From Gammaproteobacteria bacterium (lineage in GTDB: Bacteria > Gemmatimonadota > Gemmatimonadetes > Longimicrobiales > Gaopeijiaceae), in the NCBI GenBank assembly GCA_009843625.1, contig VYDD01000007.1, positions 1 to 16,628 on the forward strand: DNA of 16,628 bases, given 5' to 3'. Numbering within the stretch: the stretch's first letter is position 1; each line of letters opens with the position of its first letter. The notes beneath the pieces are model-generated. The model was given only the letters and a program-made list of their open reading frames with translations. It did no database searches and was not told the origin of the DNA. A program made the position numbers and the translations under genes. Below, in pieces: positions 7,635-14,678 of the stretch.

Positions 7635-8603
7635 TCACCCGCCAGGCCTCCGCACCCTCCGCTTGATCTCCGGGTCGACCCGGGTGCCGTACATGGTGAT
7701 GCCGGACAGGCGCGAGAAGTAGTCGTAGGCCGCGGCCGACACCGCCTCCACGACCGTCCCGCCGTCGCCGCCGTAGTTGGACATCACCGAGATCACGTAG
7801 GGGCGGTCGGGCACGTCCACGAGACCCCAGACGGTGGATACGCCGGTGATCCCGCCCGGCTTGAAGGCGATGGGAACGTTGCGGGGCACCGGGTTGCGGA
7901 TGGGTCCGCCCTTGAAGATCTCGAGGATCTCGCGCACCCGTGCGCAGCTTGCCTCGCTCATCGGCAAATCACAGTTCGCGATCCGCTCCATGATCAGCGC
8001 GGCATCCCGGGGCGTGGACAGATTCTCGTTCCCGCGCGCGGATTCCTCCGGCTGGATCATCTTGCGCTGCAGCAGGGTGTGCTCGGCCCCGAGCGAGGCC
8101 GAGAGGGCGTTCACCTCGTCCATTCCCATCTCGTCGATGAGCACGTTCGTCCCGGTGTTGTCCGAATACACAATCATGTAGATGGCGTAGTCCTCCAGGG
8201 ACAGCGACGCGCCCCCGTCGGTGAGGTGAAGCAGCACCCCGCTGCCCCCGGTGCGCACCTCGTCGGTCATGTCGATGCGGCGACGCAGCAGCCCCGGCTC
8301 TTCCTCGGCTCGCCGGAAGAGCTCCAGCAGAATGGGGATCTTGATGGAACTGGCCTGTGGGAAGACCAGCTCGTCGTTGACGCGGAAGCGGTCTCCCGAA
8401 GTGAGGTCGATGATGTGAACGCCGGCGACGCCCTCATAGCCATCGACGATGCCTTCCAGCTCCCCCTGCAGCTTGCCGCGCAGAAGTGCCAGATGCTCCT
8501 CCTGGGCCGAGACCGGGGAAGTGACGGAGAGCAAGAGTGCGGACACGGCAAGGCCGAGGGCCATGCGGCAGGCGAGGATGCGGTGCGGCAGCAATTGCGT
8601 CAT
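7635..8603 (-). CDS. Exported class A beta-lactamase-related serine hydrolase
   Basis: A 322-residue protein with a Sec signal peptide (residues 1-33, cleavage after PVSA). It belongs to the class A beta-lactamase/transpeptidase-like fold: FPQASSIKIPI (81-91) supplies the nucleophile Ser85 and Lys88 of SxxK, YSDNTGTN (146-153) supplies the SDN triad, and FKPGGITGVS (247-256) occupies the place of the KTG box. The KPGG variant and the absence of an obvious ExxLN omega-loop match suggest a hydrolase or esterase of the Beta-lactamase2 family rather than a proven resistance enzyme. The ATG at 8603 has a perfect AGGAGG 4 nt upstream. It lies 97 bp after the flavoprotein gene and 10 bp before the polyketide synthase gene. 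Confidence 0.85.
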   Translation of the reverse strand: MTQLLPHRILACRMALGLAVSALLLSVTSPVSAQEEHLALLRGKLQGELEGIVDGYEGVAGVHIIDLTSGDRFRVNDELVFPQASSIKIPILLELFRRAEEEPGLLRRRIDMTDEVRTGGSGVLLHLTDGGASLSLEDYAIYMIVYSDNTGTNVLIDEMGMDEVNALSASLGAEHTLLQRKMIQPEESARGNENLSTPRDAALIMERIANCDLPMSEASCARVREILEIFKGGPIRNPVPRNVPIAFKPGGITGVSTVWGLVDVPDRPYVISVMSNYGGDGGTVVEAVSAAAYDYFSRLSGITMYGTRVDPEIKRRVRRPGG

Positions 8604-8700
8604 GGTCCCTCCTGATGGTTTGCTTCCGTGTGGTGCCGAAGCGGAGTAGGCGAATCCGGGCAACATCGGATGGCGACCAGGACTCGGCTGCACCAGCCTT

Positions 8701-9849
8701 TCAGATGCGCATCGCCGAGAAGACCGCCCGGTGCGCCGCCACGATGCGTTCCAGTGCCTCCTGGTTGGGCTCGAGCGACCACTCGCCGCGCTCCGAGGTG
8801 CCGCCGAGCACGATGCCGTCGCTGCGCGGCTGCATGTGGATGCCCAGGCCGCCGCCGGAAACGGGCGCTCCGCCGAAGGTGCCGTAGTTCACTTCCGGCT
8901 GCGGAATCAGCACGGTGAGCTGCCCCTTGAGAGGGACCATCGTGCGATCATCGAACAGGTCGCGCGCGCCCAGCCCGGTGCAGTTGACCACAACCGGCTC
9001 CTCCAGCTCCACCAGCTCGCCCGGCTCGGTGAACTTTCGGATGACGATGCGCCCGCCTCGGTCCACCACGTCCCGCACCAGGGCATCGAGATAGATGGAG
9101 GGTTCGATGCGCATCTGGGTGCGCTGCGTCGCGTAGCGGGTTGCAAACGGATGTTCCCCGGGTCCGAGCAGCCTGGTGCCCGTGCGCAGGTGCGCAGGAA
9201 GCAGCGGCTCGCGGTCCCCTCCCCCGCCTCCCCGGGGTCGCGGCTCGTTGTCGCCCAGCGCATAGCTGTGGATCCAGGACACCCCGTATCCCCGTCCGAC
9301 AAGCAACTGCAGCTGCCGGTAGGAAATCTCCGCGGCCTCGCGGAACTGCGCGTCCCAGGCGGGCGTGCGCAGGTCACCGTCGATGAGGCCCGAGGTGGGG
9401 GTGAACCCCGCGAGCGACATGTTCGAAGTCGTGTTGGGGGGAACGTCCATCGTGTAGATGGTCACGTCGAAGCCGCGTCGCTGCAGTTGACGCGCGGCGG
9501 TGAGGCCCGCGGCCCCGCAACCGATGACCGCAGCGCGGCGGCTGTCGTGCTCCAGGGCCATCTCGGTGGCCATGGCGCCCGTGCCCCAGGAGAGCGACAT
9601 CCCCGCCCCGCCGTGCCCGTAGTTGTGAATCACGGTGGTCTCGTCCAGCCGCTCGGCGCGCAGCAGGAACCCTGCCGGACGATGGGGACGGAGCCCCACG
9701 GTGGTGCGGATGATGCGGTCCCGGTCCACGCGAACCGGTACGAGCCGCAGCGGCGCCTGGGCCATGGGTGTCGAGCGCACTCCACACGCGCCCAATCCGC
9801 TCCCGATCAGCCCCAGGCCGCCGATTTTCAGCAGCGTTCGTCGGTCCAT
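8701..9849 (-). CDS. Tat-exported FAD-dependent D-amino-acid-oxidase-like protein, apparently circularly permuted
   Basis: A 382-residue flavoprotein. The N terminus MDRRTLLKIGGLGLIGSGLGAC is a twin-arginine signal with a plausible lipobox (LGAC, Cys22), so a Tat lipoprotein is likely. The motif order is unusual. The elements that close a normal D-amino-acid oxidase come first: VGLRPHRP at 51-58 and VIHNYGHGGAGMSLSWG at 73-89. The FAD-binding Rossmann motif AVIGCGAAGLTAARQL follows at 107-122. Mid-domain motifs then come in normal order: VNCTGLGARDL (288-298), KGQLTVL (308-314), IVLGGT (346-351). All needed pieces are present, so an active enzyme oxidising a D-amino acid or other amine is plausible. 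The ATG at 9849 is preferred (GGAG 5 nt before it); ATGs at 9852 and 9873 are alternatives. First gene of the leftward cluster. Confidence 0.82.
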   Translation of the reverse strand: MDRRTLLKIGGLGLIGSGLGACGVRSTPMAQAPLRLVPVRVDRDRIIRTTVGLRPHRPAGFLLRAERLDETTVIHNYGHGGAGMSLSWGTGAMATEMALEHDSRRAAVIGCGAAGLTAARQLQRRGFDVTIYTMDVPPNTTSNMSLAGFTPTSGLIDGDLRTPAWDAQFREAAEISYRQLQLLVGRGYGVSWIHSYALGDNEPRPRGGGGGDREPLLPAHLRTGTRLLGPGEHPFATRYATQRTQMRIEPSIYLDALVRDVVDRGGRIVIRKFTEPGELVELEEPVVVNCTGLGARDLFDDRTMVPLKGQLTVLIPQPEVNYGTFGGAPVSGGGLGIHMQPRSDGIVLGGTSERGEWSLEPNQEALERIVAAHRAVFSAMRI

Positions 9850-9948
9850 CATTTCTCCGGCCCATTCTTCCATGGCAGGTGTCTTCGCCGATTCACCATC
9901 TTGGATTGCACATCCTGTAAGGGCAACCTGGGGGCAGGAGAGATTGAT

Positions 9949-9978
9949 ATGCGTACCTGTACACGGTACACTACTTGA
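9949..9978 (+). CDS. Putative 9-residue leader peptide ahead of higB
   Basis: A mini-frame MRTCTRYTT with an AGGAG site 8 nt before its ATG. Its TGA stop (9976-9978) overlaps the TTG start of higB (9975-9977) as TTGA. Because higB has no ribosome binding site of its own, translation of this leader followed by re-initiation is a plausible way of expressing the toxin. Very short frames arise by chance, so this is tentative. Confidence 0.3.
   Translation: MRTCTRYTT
9958..9970. promoter_or_regulatory. Palindromic operator candidate before higBA
   Basis: TGTAC-ACG-GTACA is an inverted repeat with perfect 5-bp arms, ending 4 nt before the higB start. A second overlapping pairing, GTACC-N7-GGTAC (9953-9969), uses the same bases. 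HigA and the HigBA complex are known to bind palindromes in their own promoter, so this is a candidate autoregulatory site. It lies within the putative leader frame. Confidence 0.45.
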
Positions 9979-10253
9979 TTCGCACGTTCCGGCATCGGGG
10001 CCTGAGGCGGTTGCACGGTCGTGGGGATGCGAGAAGAGTCCCGCCGGATCAACGAGAGCGGATCAAGATCGCGATCGGGTATCTGGATGTGGCCAGCATC
10101 CCATCCGACCTCGATCTACCGGGCTATAGGCTGCATCCGTTGAAGGGCTCGCTCGCGGGATTCTGGAGCATCTCCATCACCCGAAACTGGAGAATCGTTT
10201 TCCGGATGGATGACGGTGACGCATACGAGGTCGACCTGGTCGACTACCATTGA
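9975..10253 (+). CDS. higB: HigB-type (RelE/ParE superfamily) toxin
   Basis: A 92-residue toxin of the RelE/ParE superfamily, HigB branch, whose members cleave mRNA on the ribosome. The typical start MIRTFRHRGLRRL, the central LPGYRLHPLKGSLAGFWSI and the C-terminal NWRIVFRMDDGDAYEVDLVDYH are characteristic and full length. The start is a TTG: the next in-frame stop upstream is at 9945-9947 and no ATG or GTG lies between, and homologues begin at exactly this MI-x-x-F. No good ribosome binding site sits in front, but a putative leader frame ends on the start codon. The antitoxin gene follows after 24 bp. Toxin first, antitoxin second is the usual hig order. Confidence 0.92.
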   Translation: MIRTFRHRGLRRLHGRGDARRVPPDQRERIKIAIGYLDVASIPSDLDLPGYRLHPLKGSLAGFWSISITRNWRIVFRMDDGDAYEVDLVDYH

Positions 10254-10277
10254 CGCAACATCGGGAGACCATGTCTG

Positions 10278-10595
10278 ATGCCGATGAAAGACCCTCCACA
10301 TCCGGGCCGTAGCATCAGGATTACCTGTCTGGAGCCGCTGGGTATGAGCGTAACCGACGCGGCGCGAATGCTGGGCGTGGCCAGGCACACGCTCTCACGC
10401 CTGCTGAACGGCCACGCGGGGATATCCGCTGAGATGGCCATTCGGCTGGAAAAGGCAGGCTGGTCCAACGCGGAGTTCTGGATGCGCCTTCAAGCGGCCT
10501 ACGACCTCGCCCAGGCGAGAAAGCGCGAAGACCGGATACAGGTCGATCTCGGTCTCATGCCCGCGCCCATCGATGAGCGACAGCCGGTCAGGTAA
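10278..10595 (+). CDS. higA: HigA-type XRE antitoxin
   Basis: A 105-residue helix-turn-helix antitoxin paired with HigB. The N terminus has the HigA-typical PPHPGRSIRITCLEPLGMSV. The DNA-binding helices are in SVTDAARMLGVARHTLSRLLNG (about 24-45), followed by ISAEMAIRLEKA and NAEFWMRLQAAYDLAQAR, which form the conserved second half. It neutralises HigB and represses the operon. The ATG at 10278 has GGGAGA 9 nt upstream; an in-frame ATG at 10284 is possible. The gene ends 12 bp from the convergent stop of the tetratricopeptide-like gene, leaving little room for a terminator. Confidence 0.92.
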   Translation: MPMKDPPHPGRSIRITCLEPLGMSVTDAARMLGVARHTLSRLLNGHAGISAEMAIRLEKAGWSNAEFWMRLQAAYDLAQARKREDRIQVDLGLMPAPIDERQPVR

Positions 10596-10607
10596 GCCGG
10601 CGCGGCG

Positions 10608-11210
10608 TTACCCGGGCAGGACGAACCCCACCGCACGCTCCACATCCCGGATGTCCACCACCGCCCCGTCGCGGAAGTCGATCACGATGCGCCAGGGCCG
10701 GGTCCCATCCTCGGCAGCGATCGGCTCCAGCCACGCGCGCTCAATCCAGCCTACCCGCAGCAGGGCATCCTCCAGCGCGGCGAGTTGAAGGTCGGTCTCG
10801 GGGCCCCGGTCGATGTAGTAGTTGACGGTCTCCACATCGAAGGGGTGGTTGATGCGCCAGCGGTTGAGCGCCTGGTTGACCGTCACCCAGTCCGCGCCCG
10901 TGTCGATGAGGTGCTGGGCGTGGAAGCGGAGCAGCATGTCGTTGTGCTTGGGATTGCGGGCCAGCGCCTCCTCCAGGAAGCGCTCATACTCCGCGACATC
11001 CCCTGACGCCAGCGACTGCATCCCCTGGATGAACTCCGTGTCCGCCTCGTCCGGAGTCACCCGCACCAGAACCTCCGCCAGCGCGCGCCCCTGCTCGGTG
11101 AACCAGCCCGCAGGCTCCGAGCCACGCGAGAGCCACCACTCGCGCCCGCCCACGATCAGGCAGATCCCGTAGATGACGACCAGCAGGCGGTATTTCCGGT
11201 GCCACGGCAT
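10608..11210 (-). CDS. Membrane-anchored tetratricopeptide-like hypothetical protein
   Basis: A 200-residue protein not assigned to a named family. One N-terminal transmembrane segment (residues 8-24) is followed by an exposed alpha-helical region. The stretch DTEFIQGMQSLASGDVAEYERFLEEALARNPKHNDML (about 57-93) has the size, small-residue pattern and A-x-x-x-P ending of tetratricopeptide repeats, and a second weaker helical pair follows around 95-125. The C-terminal third is predicted strand-rich (WRIVIDFRDGAVVDIRDVERAV). It starts 1 bp after the stop of the histidine-rich membrane protein gene, so the two are almost certainly cotranscribed and may work together, for example as an accessory or assembly partner (inference). 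Confidence 0.7.
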   Translation of the reverse strand: MPWHRKYRLLVVIYGICLIVGGREWWLSRGSEPAGWFTEQGRALAEVLVRVTPDEADTEFIQGMQSLASGDVAEYERFLEEALARNPKHNDMLLRFHAQHLIDTGADWVTVNQALNRWRINHPFDVETVNYYIDRGPETDLQLAALEDALLRVGWIERAWLEPIAAEDGTRPWRIVIDFRDGAVVDIRDVERAVGFVLPG

Positions 11211-11211
11211 C

Positions 11212-12327
11212 CTACAACCCCTTCTGCACGTTCTTGTCGCGCACCTTCCAGATGAAGGAATCCACGTAGTAGTGGGTCAGCGCATACGCCGCGATCAGCG
11301 TCTCGGCGAAGAGGGCGTAACTCGCCGCGTAGTCGAGCCCGGCGATGTTGAAGTTCTGGATGGCCGCGTAAGGCGCGAAGTTGACCACCCCGAACCCGAA
11401 TTCGTCGAGCGGCCGGTTGATCATTAGTTGGACGAGAATGGCGTACGCTCCGCCCCCGAGCAGGAACCACTTGAGCTTGCCCTTGCCGGCCAGACGGCTC
11501 CAGAAGCCCGGCTTCGACACCTTCAGGTCGGCTTTGCGCCGCATGAAGACGTAGACCATGACCATGTACTGGACCCCGTGCATGATCCGGTGGGCCACGT
11601 TGTAGATGAGGATGGAGTTGGTGTGCCAGGCCGCGAAGTACCACAGGAAATAGCTCGCGGCGATGAAGACGTACTTGATGGGGTTGATGCGCCCGCCGTT
11701 CTGCACCAGGCGCCAGAGGTGCACCGTGTAGCACGCCAGGTAGATGCCCAGGGCGAGCCAGGCGACCTGCTGCAGCGTCTCTACGAAGCCCGCCGAGACG
11801 GGAATCTGCATGCGGTGCAGCTCGCGGATCCACAGGTGCCTGAACATGGGCGCCTGAATGAACATGTTCAGGTAAAGCGTCCAGTGCAGCGCGAGATCCC
11901 AGCGGCCGGTGGAAGGCGTGCCCGCGCCCGCCTTGAAATCGTAGATCCGGCTGAAGCCGTGCTGCTGCATGATGCTGTGCTGATGGTCCCAGGCAGTGAC
12001 CATGAGCAGAAGCGTGATCGGGGCCCAGGTGAGTCCCGCGGCGGTGAGCCCGAAGATCACGATGGGCCCGAGGATGAGCCGGTCCTTGAAGCGCGCCCAC
12101 TCCTCCGGCATGCCGTAGCTGCGCACCCAGCCCGCGTAATGGTGAGGCACCGTGATCCACAGGTTGACGGAAGCCACCACGACGTAGGGCAGCCACATCT
12201 GGAAGCCCAGGGCGATCGCCACCGCCAGGAAGGGCAGCCCCAGGAACCACACCAGATCGAGGCGCGGGTTCAGAATGTAGCCGGTGCGGAACGGAGACTC
12301 GCCTGACCGATTGCTCTGTGTGGGCAT
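11212..12327 (-). CDS. Histidine-rich polytopic membrane protein of unknown function
   Basis: A 371-residue integral membrane protein with about eight or nine hydrophobic segments (roughly 26-43, 46-60, 85-110, 148-160, 186-206, 217-234, 252-263, 288-303, 335-352). Its histidines are clustered at the ends of helices: PHHYAGW (61-67), WDHQHSIMQQHG (113-124), AWHTNS (234-239), HRIMHG (246-251) and THYYVD (351-356). Such HH, HxH and HxxxH patterns recall membrane di-iron enzymes (desaturases, hydroxylases), but the classical three-box spacing is not matched and I do not recognise the family. A metal or haem role is inference. It is the first gene of a two-gene leftward unit. The 183-bp gap to the divergent barrel gene at 12511 holds the promoters. 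Confidence 0.75.
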   Translation of the reverse strand: MPTQSNRSGESPFRTGYILNPRLDLVWFLGLPFLAVAIALGFQMWLPYVVVASVNLWITVPHHYAGWVRSYGMPEEWARFKDRLILGPIVIFGLTAAGLTWAPITLLLMVTAWDHQHSIMQQHGFSRIYDFKAGAGTPSTGRWDLALHWTLYLNMFIQAPMFRHLWIRELHRMQIPVSAGFVETLQQVAWLALGIYLACYTVHLWRLVQNGGRINPIKYVFIAASYFLWYFAAWHTNSILIYNVAHRIMHGVQYMVMVYVFMRRKADLKVSKPGFWSRLAGKGKLKWFLLGGGAYAILVQLMINRPLDEFGFGVVNFAPYAAIQNFNIAGLDYAASYALFAETLIAAYALTHYYVDSFIWKVRDKNVQKGL

Positions 12328-12510
12328 ACCTGGCGTGCAAGGCGGGTGAAGGGGGGCGATCTCGGCCGCGTACCATTGCCAGGCGGAGTCGCCGCTGAAA
12401 ATCGCCAGCCCCCGGGACCAAGGTCAAGCGGGATAGTACGAAGTGCTCCTTCATGCGCTCCTGATGCAGGAGTCCGTCGTCTCGTCCATCCACCCATGAG
12501 GAGGTCCACA

Positions 12511-13194
12511 ATGAAGCGGATATCGCTCGTTGTCATCGCATTGCTGTTCGTTCTCGCGCCCACCTCTCCCGCTTCGGCCCAGGCCACGCTGTCCCTTACC
12601 GGCGGCGTCAACCTGTCGACGCTCGCCGCCGACGCTCCTTCTGCCCGGGAGGTGTGGCACTCCGAGTCGCTTGCGAGAATGTCCATCGGGCTGGCGGCGA
12701 CCATCCCGGCCTCGAAGCACGTTGGGGTCCAGTTGGGCGTCGCCTACGCGCAGAAGGGCGGTCGGCTGAGTGGGCTGGACAACCGCCAACTGGTCACCGT
12801 GGACATGGCGCTCGACTACTTCGAGTTCACGCTGCTGGCTGTGCCGACGTTGCCCCTGTCGTCGTGGGAACGCTCTTCGGTTCGCTTCTTCGTCGGTCCC
12901 TCGCTGGCCAGCCGGGTGTCCTGCGAATTCGACGCATCGGGCTGGCTGGGAGCAGAGCACGTCGCCGCCGCCGGCAGCTGCGACGCGGGACAGGACGAAA
13001 TCGAAGCCGCGATGGACCTCGGCATCGCCCTCGGCGGAGGAATAGTGGTTGGGGTGACCGATCGAGCCGATCTGAGCGTCGACCTCCTCTACACGCTGGG
13101 ACTCATTCCCGTCGGAGGCGGAGACCGGTACTCGAGTGGGCCGAGGCACCGTGTTCTGACCCTTCGGGCCGGCATGGCGCTGCCGATCGGCTAG
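12511..13194 (+). CDS. Outer-membrane beta-barrel protein (PorT/OmpA-barrel-like)
   Basis: A 227-residue exported protein with a signal peptide (MKRISLVVIALLFVLAPTSP, cleavage after ASA). The mature part has alternating amphipathic strands typical of small outer-membrane barrels: TLSLTGGVNLSTLA, RMSIGLAATIPASKHVGVQLGVAYAQKG, FEFTLLAVPTLPL, SVRFFVGPSLASRVSCEF, GIALGGGIVVGVTDRADLSVDLLYTLGL and a final HRVLTLRAGMALPIG ending in a hydrophobic strand. Two cysteines (in SCEF and GSCDAG) could form a disulfide in an extracellular loop. A strong GAGGAGG site lies 6 nt before the ATG, which fixes the start despite an upstream in-frame extension to 12346. Function likely structural or transport; partner unknown. 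Confidence 0.82.
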   Translation: MKRISLVVIALLFVLAPTSPASAQATLSLTGGVNLSTLAADAPSAREVWHSESLARMSIGLAATIPASKHVGVQLGVAYAQKGGRLSGLDNRQLVTVDMALDYFEFTLLAVPTLPLSSWERSSVRFFVGPSLASRVSCEFDASGWLGAEHVAAAGSCDAGQDEIEAAMDLGIALGGGIVVGVTDRADLSVDLLYTLGLIPVGGGDRYSSGPRHRVLTLRAGMALPIG

Positions 13195-13344
13195 GGGTCG
13201 AGCAGCCCTGTCGAGTGGCCCTCGCCAGAACAGTCTGATCACACACATGTTGGGGGTGGGTGCGGCTAGCTCACCTGAGGATCCGCGAAGAGGAGCAGGG
13301 ATGTCGCGCTCGTGAACCCGGATGCCTGTCATTTGGAGGCTCGC

Positions 13345-14589
13345 ATGCGTCTGCTGATTTCCATGATCGCCTTGTTGCTCTGCGCGCCGGGCGTGGCACG
13401 GGCGCAGTCCGCGTGTCCGACGCCATGGCAGCTGGAAGAACTCGTGCGGATCGGCTCCGCCGAAAGCACGGATCTCGTCGCAGGCGTCCGGGATCTCGCG
13501 ATCGGGCGGGATGGCGCCCTCTACGTGGCACAGGCCATGGTGCCGGCAGTCACGGTCTTCTCTCCCGATGGCACGCCGCTGCGCCAGATCGGCCGTGCAG
13601 GCGATGGACCGGGCGACATCCAATGGGCGGCTTTTGGCGTGGGGTGGGTCGGAGACACGCTTTGGATCGCAGACGAGACCCGGGTCCAGCTGTTCACCTC
13701 GGACGAGCGCGTGCCCGACGAAGTCATCCAGTTCTACCTGAGCGTACCCGAGGAAGGATCGAGCTTCACACCGGGCCGCATGCTCGCCGACGGGACCCTC
13801 ATCGGCATGCGTGCCATCGTTGACGGGACGGCCTGGTCGTCGCGGGGAGCCGATCCCGGGCTCGCACTGCTCCGCTTCTCCCGATCCGGAGAAGTCCTCG
13901 ATACGATCGCGATCATGGATTGGCCGGACAACGCCATAGAAAACGTGACGAATCCGGGTGACTGGCCTCGTGTCCACCCCCTCAAAGACCTGCCCCTTAT
14001 CGGAATCAAGGAGCCTCTGACGGCGATCACGCCCGACGGCTCCGCAGTTGTACAGATTGCGAAGGTGCATGAAGACGCGACCCCACCGACCTTCGACCTC
14101 GTGGCAATCTCGATCCGTGGAGACACGCTCCTGAATCGAGCGGTCGAGTACGAACCGCGCGCGATCACGCGCGCGATGGAACGCCGTCTGGCGGACGAAT
14201 ACGCCGGGTGGATGGCCGGAGACTACTCGTCCCGCATGATGCGACTGCTGGAGTCAACACTCGAGCGCCAGCGCCGTGTCTACCGCGACGCGTTCTGGGT
14301 CCCGGAATACCATCCTCCCGTCAGGCAGGTTGTGGCGGGGACGGACGGAACGATCTGGTTGCTGAGAGAGATGCGTGAGGATCGTGTCGATGTGTGGGAG
14401 ATCTACGACGCGGACGGAGTGCTCGAGGGCCGCGTAGAAGTTGGACAGGGTCGCAGCACTGCGAAGCCCTGGATGCCTCGCCTGGGAATCGGCATCGCGA
14501 GCCGTGACGAGATCTGGGGAACCACACGCGGCGAGTACGACGTGCCCTACCTTCACCGTTACCGCGTCGACCGGACGTGCCCGGCCTAG
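13345..14589 (+). CDS. Secreted six-bladed beta-propeller protein, tandem copy 1 (intact)
   Basis: A 414-residue exported protein with a signal peptide (MRLLISMIALLLCAPGVARA, cleavage before QSACPTP). The ATG at 13345 has GGAGG 5 nt upstream. Propeller-type blades are visible: DLAIGRDGALYVAQ, VTVFSPDGTPLRQIGRAGDGPGDI (the GxGxGPG hallmark), GDTLWIADETRVQLF, GTIWLLREMREDRVDVWEIYDADG, and a final IASRDEIWGTTRGEYDVPYLHRYRVD. Cysteines near both ends (SACPTP, RTCPA) may link the first and last blades. A helical insert around 285-320 (ITRAMERRLADEYAGWMAGD and following) is shared with copy 2 and resembles the insert in the propeller at 2836-4011. The ligand or role is unknown. The neighbouring paralogue at 14679-15925 shows a recent tandem duplication. 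Confidence 0.83.
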   Translation: MRLLISMIALLLCAPGVARAQSACPTPWQLEELVRIGSAESTDLVAGVRDLAIGRDGALYVAQAMVPAVTVFSPDGTPLRQIGRAGDGPGDIQWAAFGVGWVGDTLWIADETRVQLFTSDERVPDEVIQFYLSVPEEGSSFTPGRMLADGTLIGMRAIVDGTAWSSRGADPGLALLRFSRSGEVLDTIAIMDWPDNAIENVTNPGDWPRVHPLKDLPLIGIKEPLTAITPDGSAVVQIAKVHEDATPPTFDLVAISIRGDTLLNRAVEYEPRAITRAMERRLADEYAGWMAGDYSSRMMRLLESTLERQRRVYRDAFWVPEYHPPVRQVVAGTDGTIWLLREMREDRVDVWEIYDADGVLEGRVEVGQGRSTAKPWMPRLGIGIASRDEIWGTTRGEYDVPYLHRYRVDRTCPA

Positions 14590-14678
14590 TGGGGTTGTGG
14601 ATTGAGTGGGAGGCGGGCGGGCAACCTGAGGTACAACCACACGCGACACTTCGATTTGGCCACCGAGGGAGGCAGAAC

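Noticed and set aside
7635..8603. Antibiotic-resistance beta-lactamase
   Set aside because: KPGG replaces KTG, there is no clear omega-loop glutamate and the context is a lipid-polyketide operon, so a resistance label is not supported.
8731..9978. A 415-codon plus-strand open frame opposite the flavoprotein gene
   Set aside because: Antisense of a clear flavoprotein gene, typical of high-GC DNA. Only its final nine codons, which have their own ribosome binding site, were kept as a possible leader.
12496..12510. ATG at 12496 as an alternative start near the barrel gene
   Set aside because: The GAGGAGG site overlaps it and points to the ATG at 12511, which begins a standard signal peptide.
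12451..14070. A 539-codon open frame on the minus strand opposite the barrel and propeller genes
   Set aside because: It is arginine/histidine-rich antisense composition with no recognisable domain. Both plus-strand genes have signal peptides, ribosome binding sites and family motifs.
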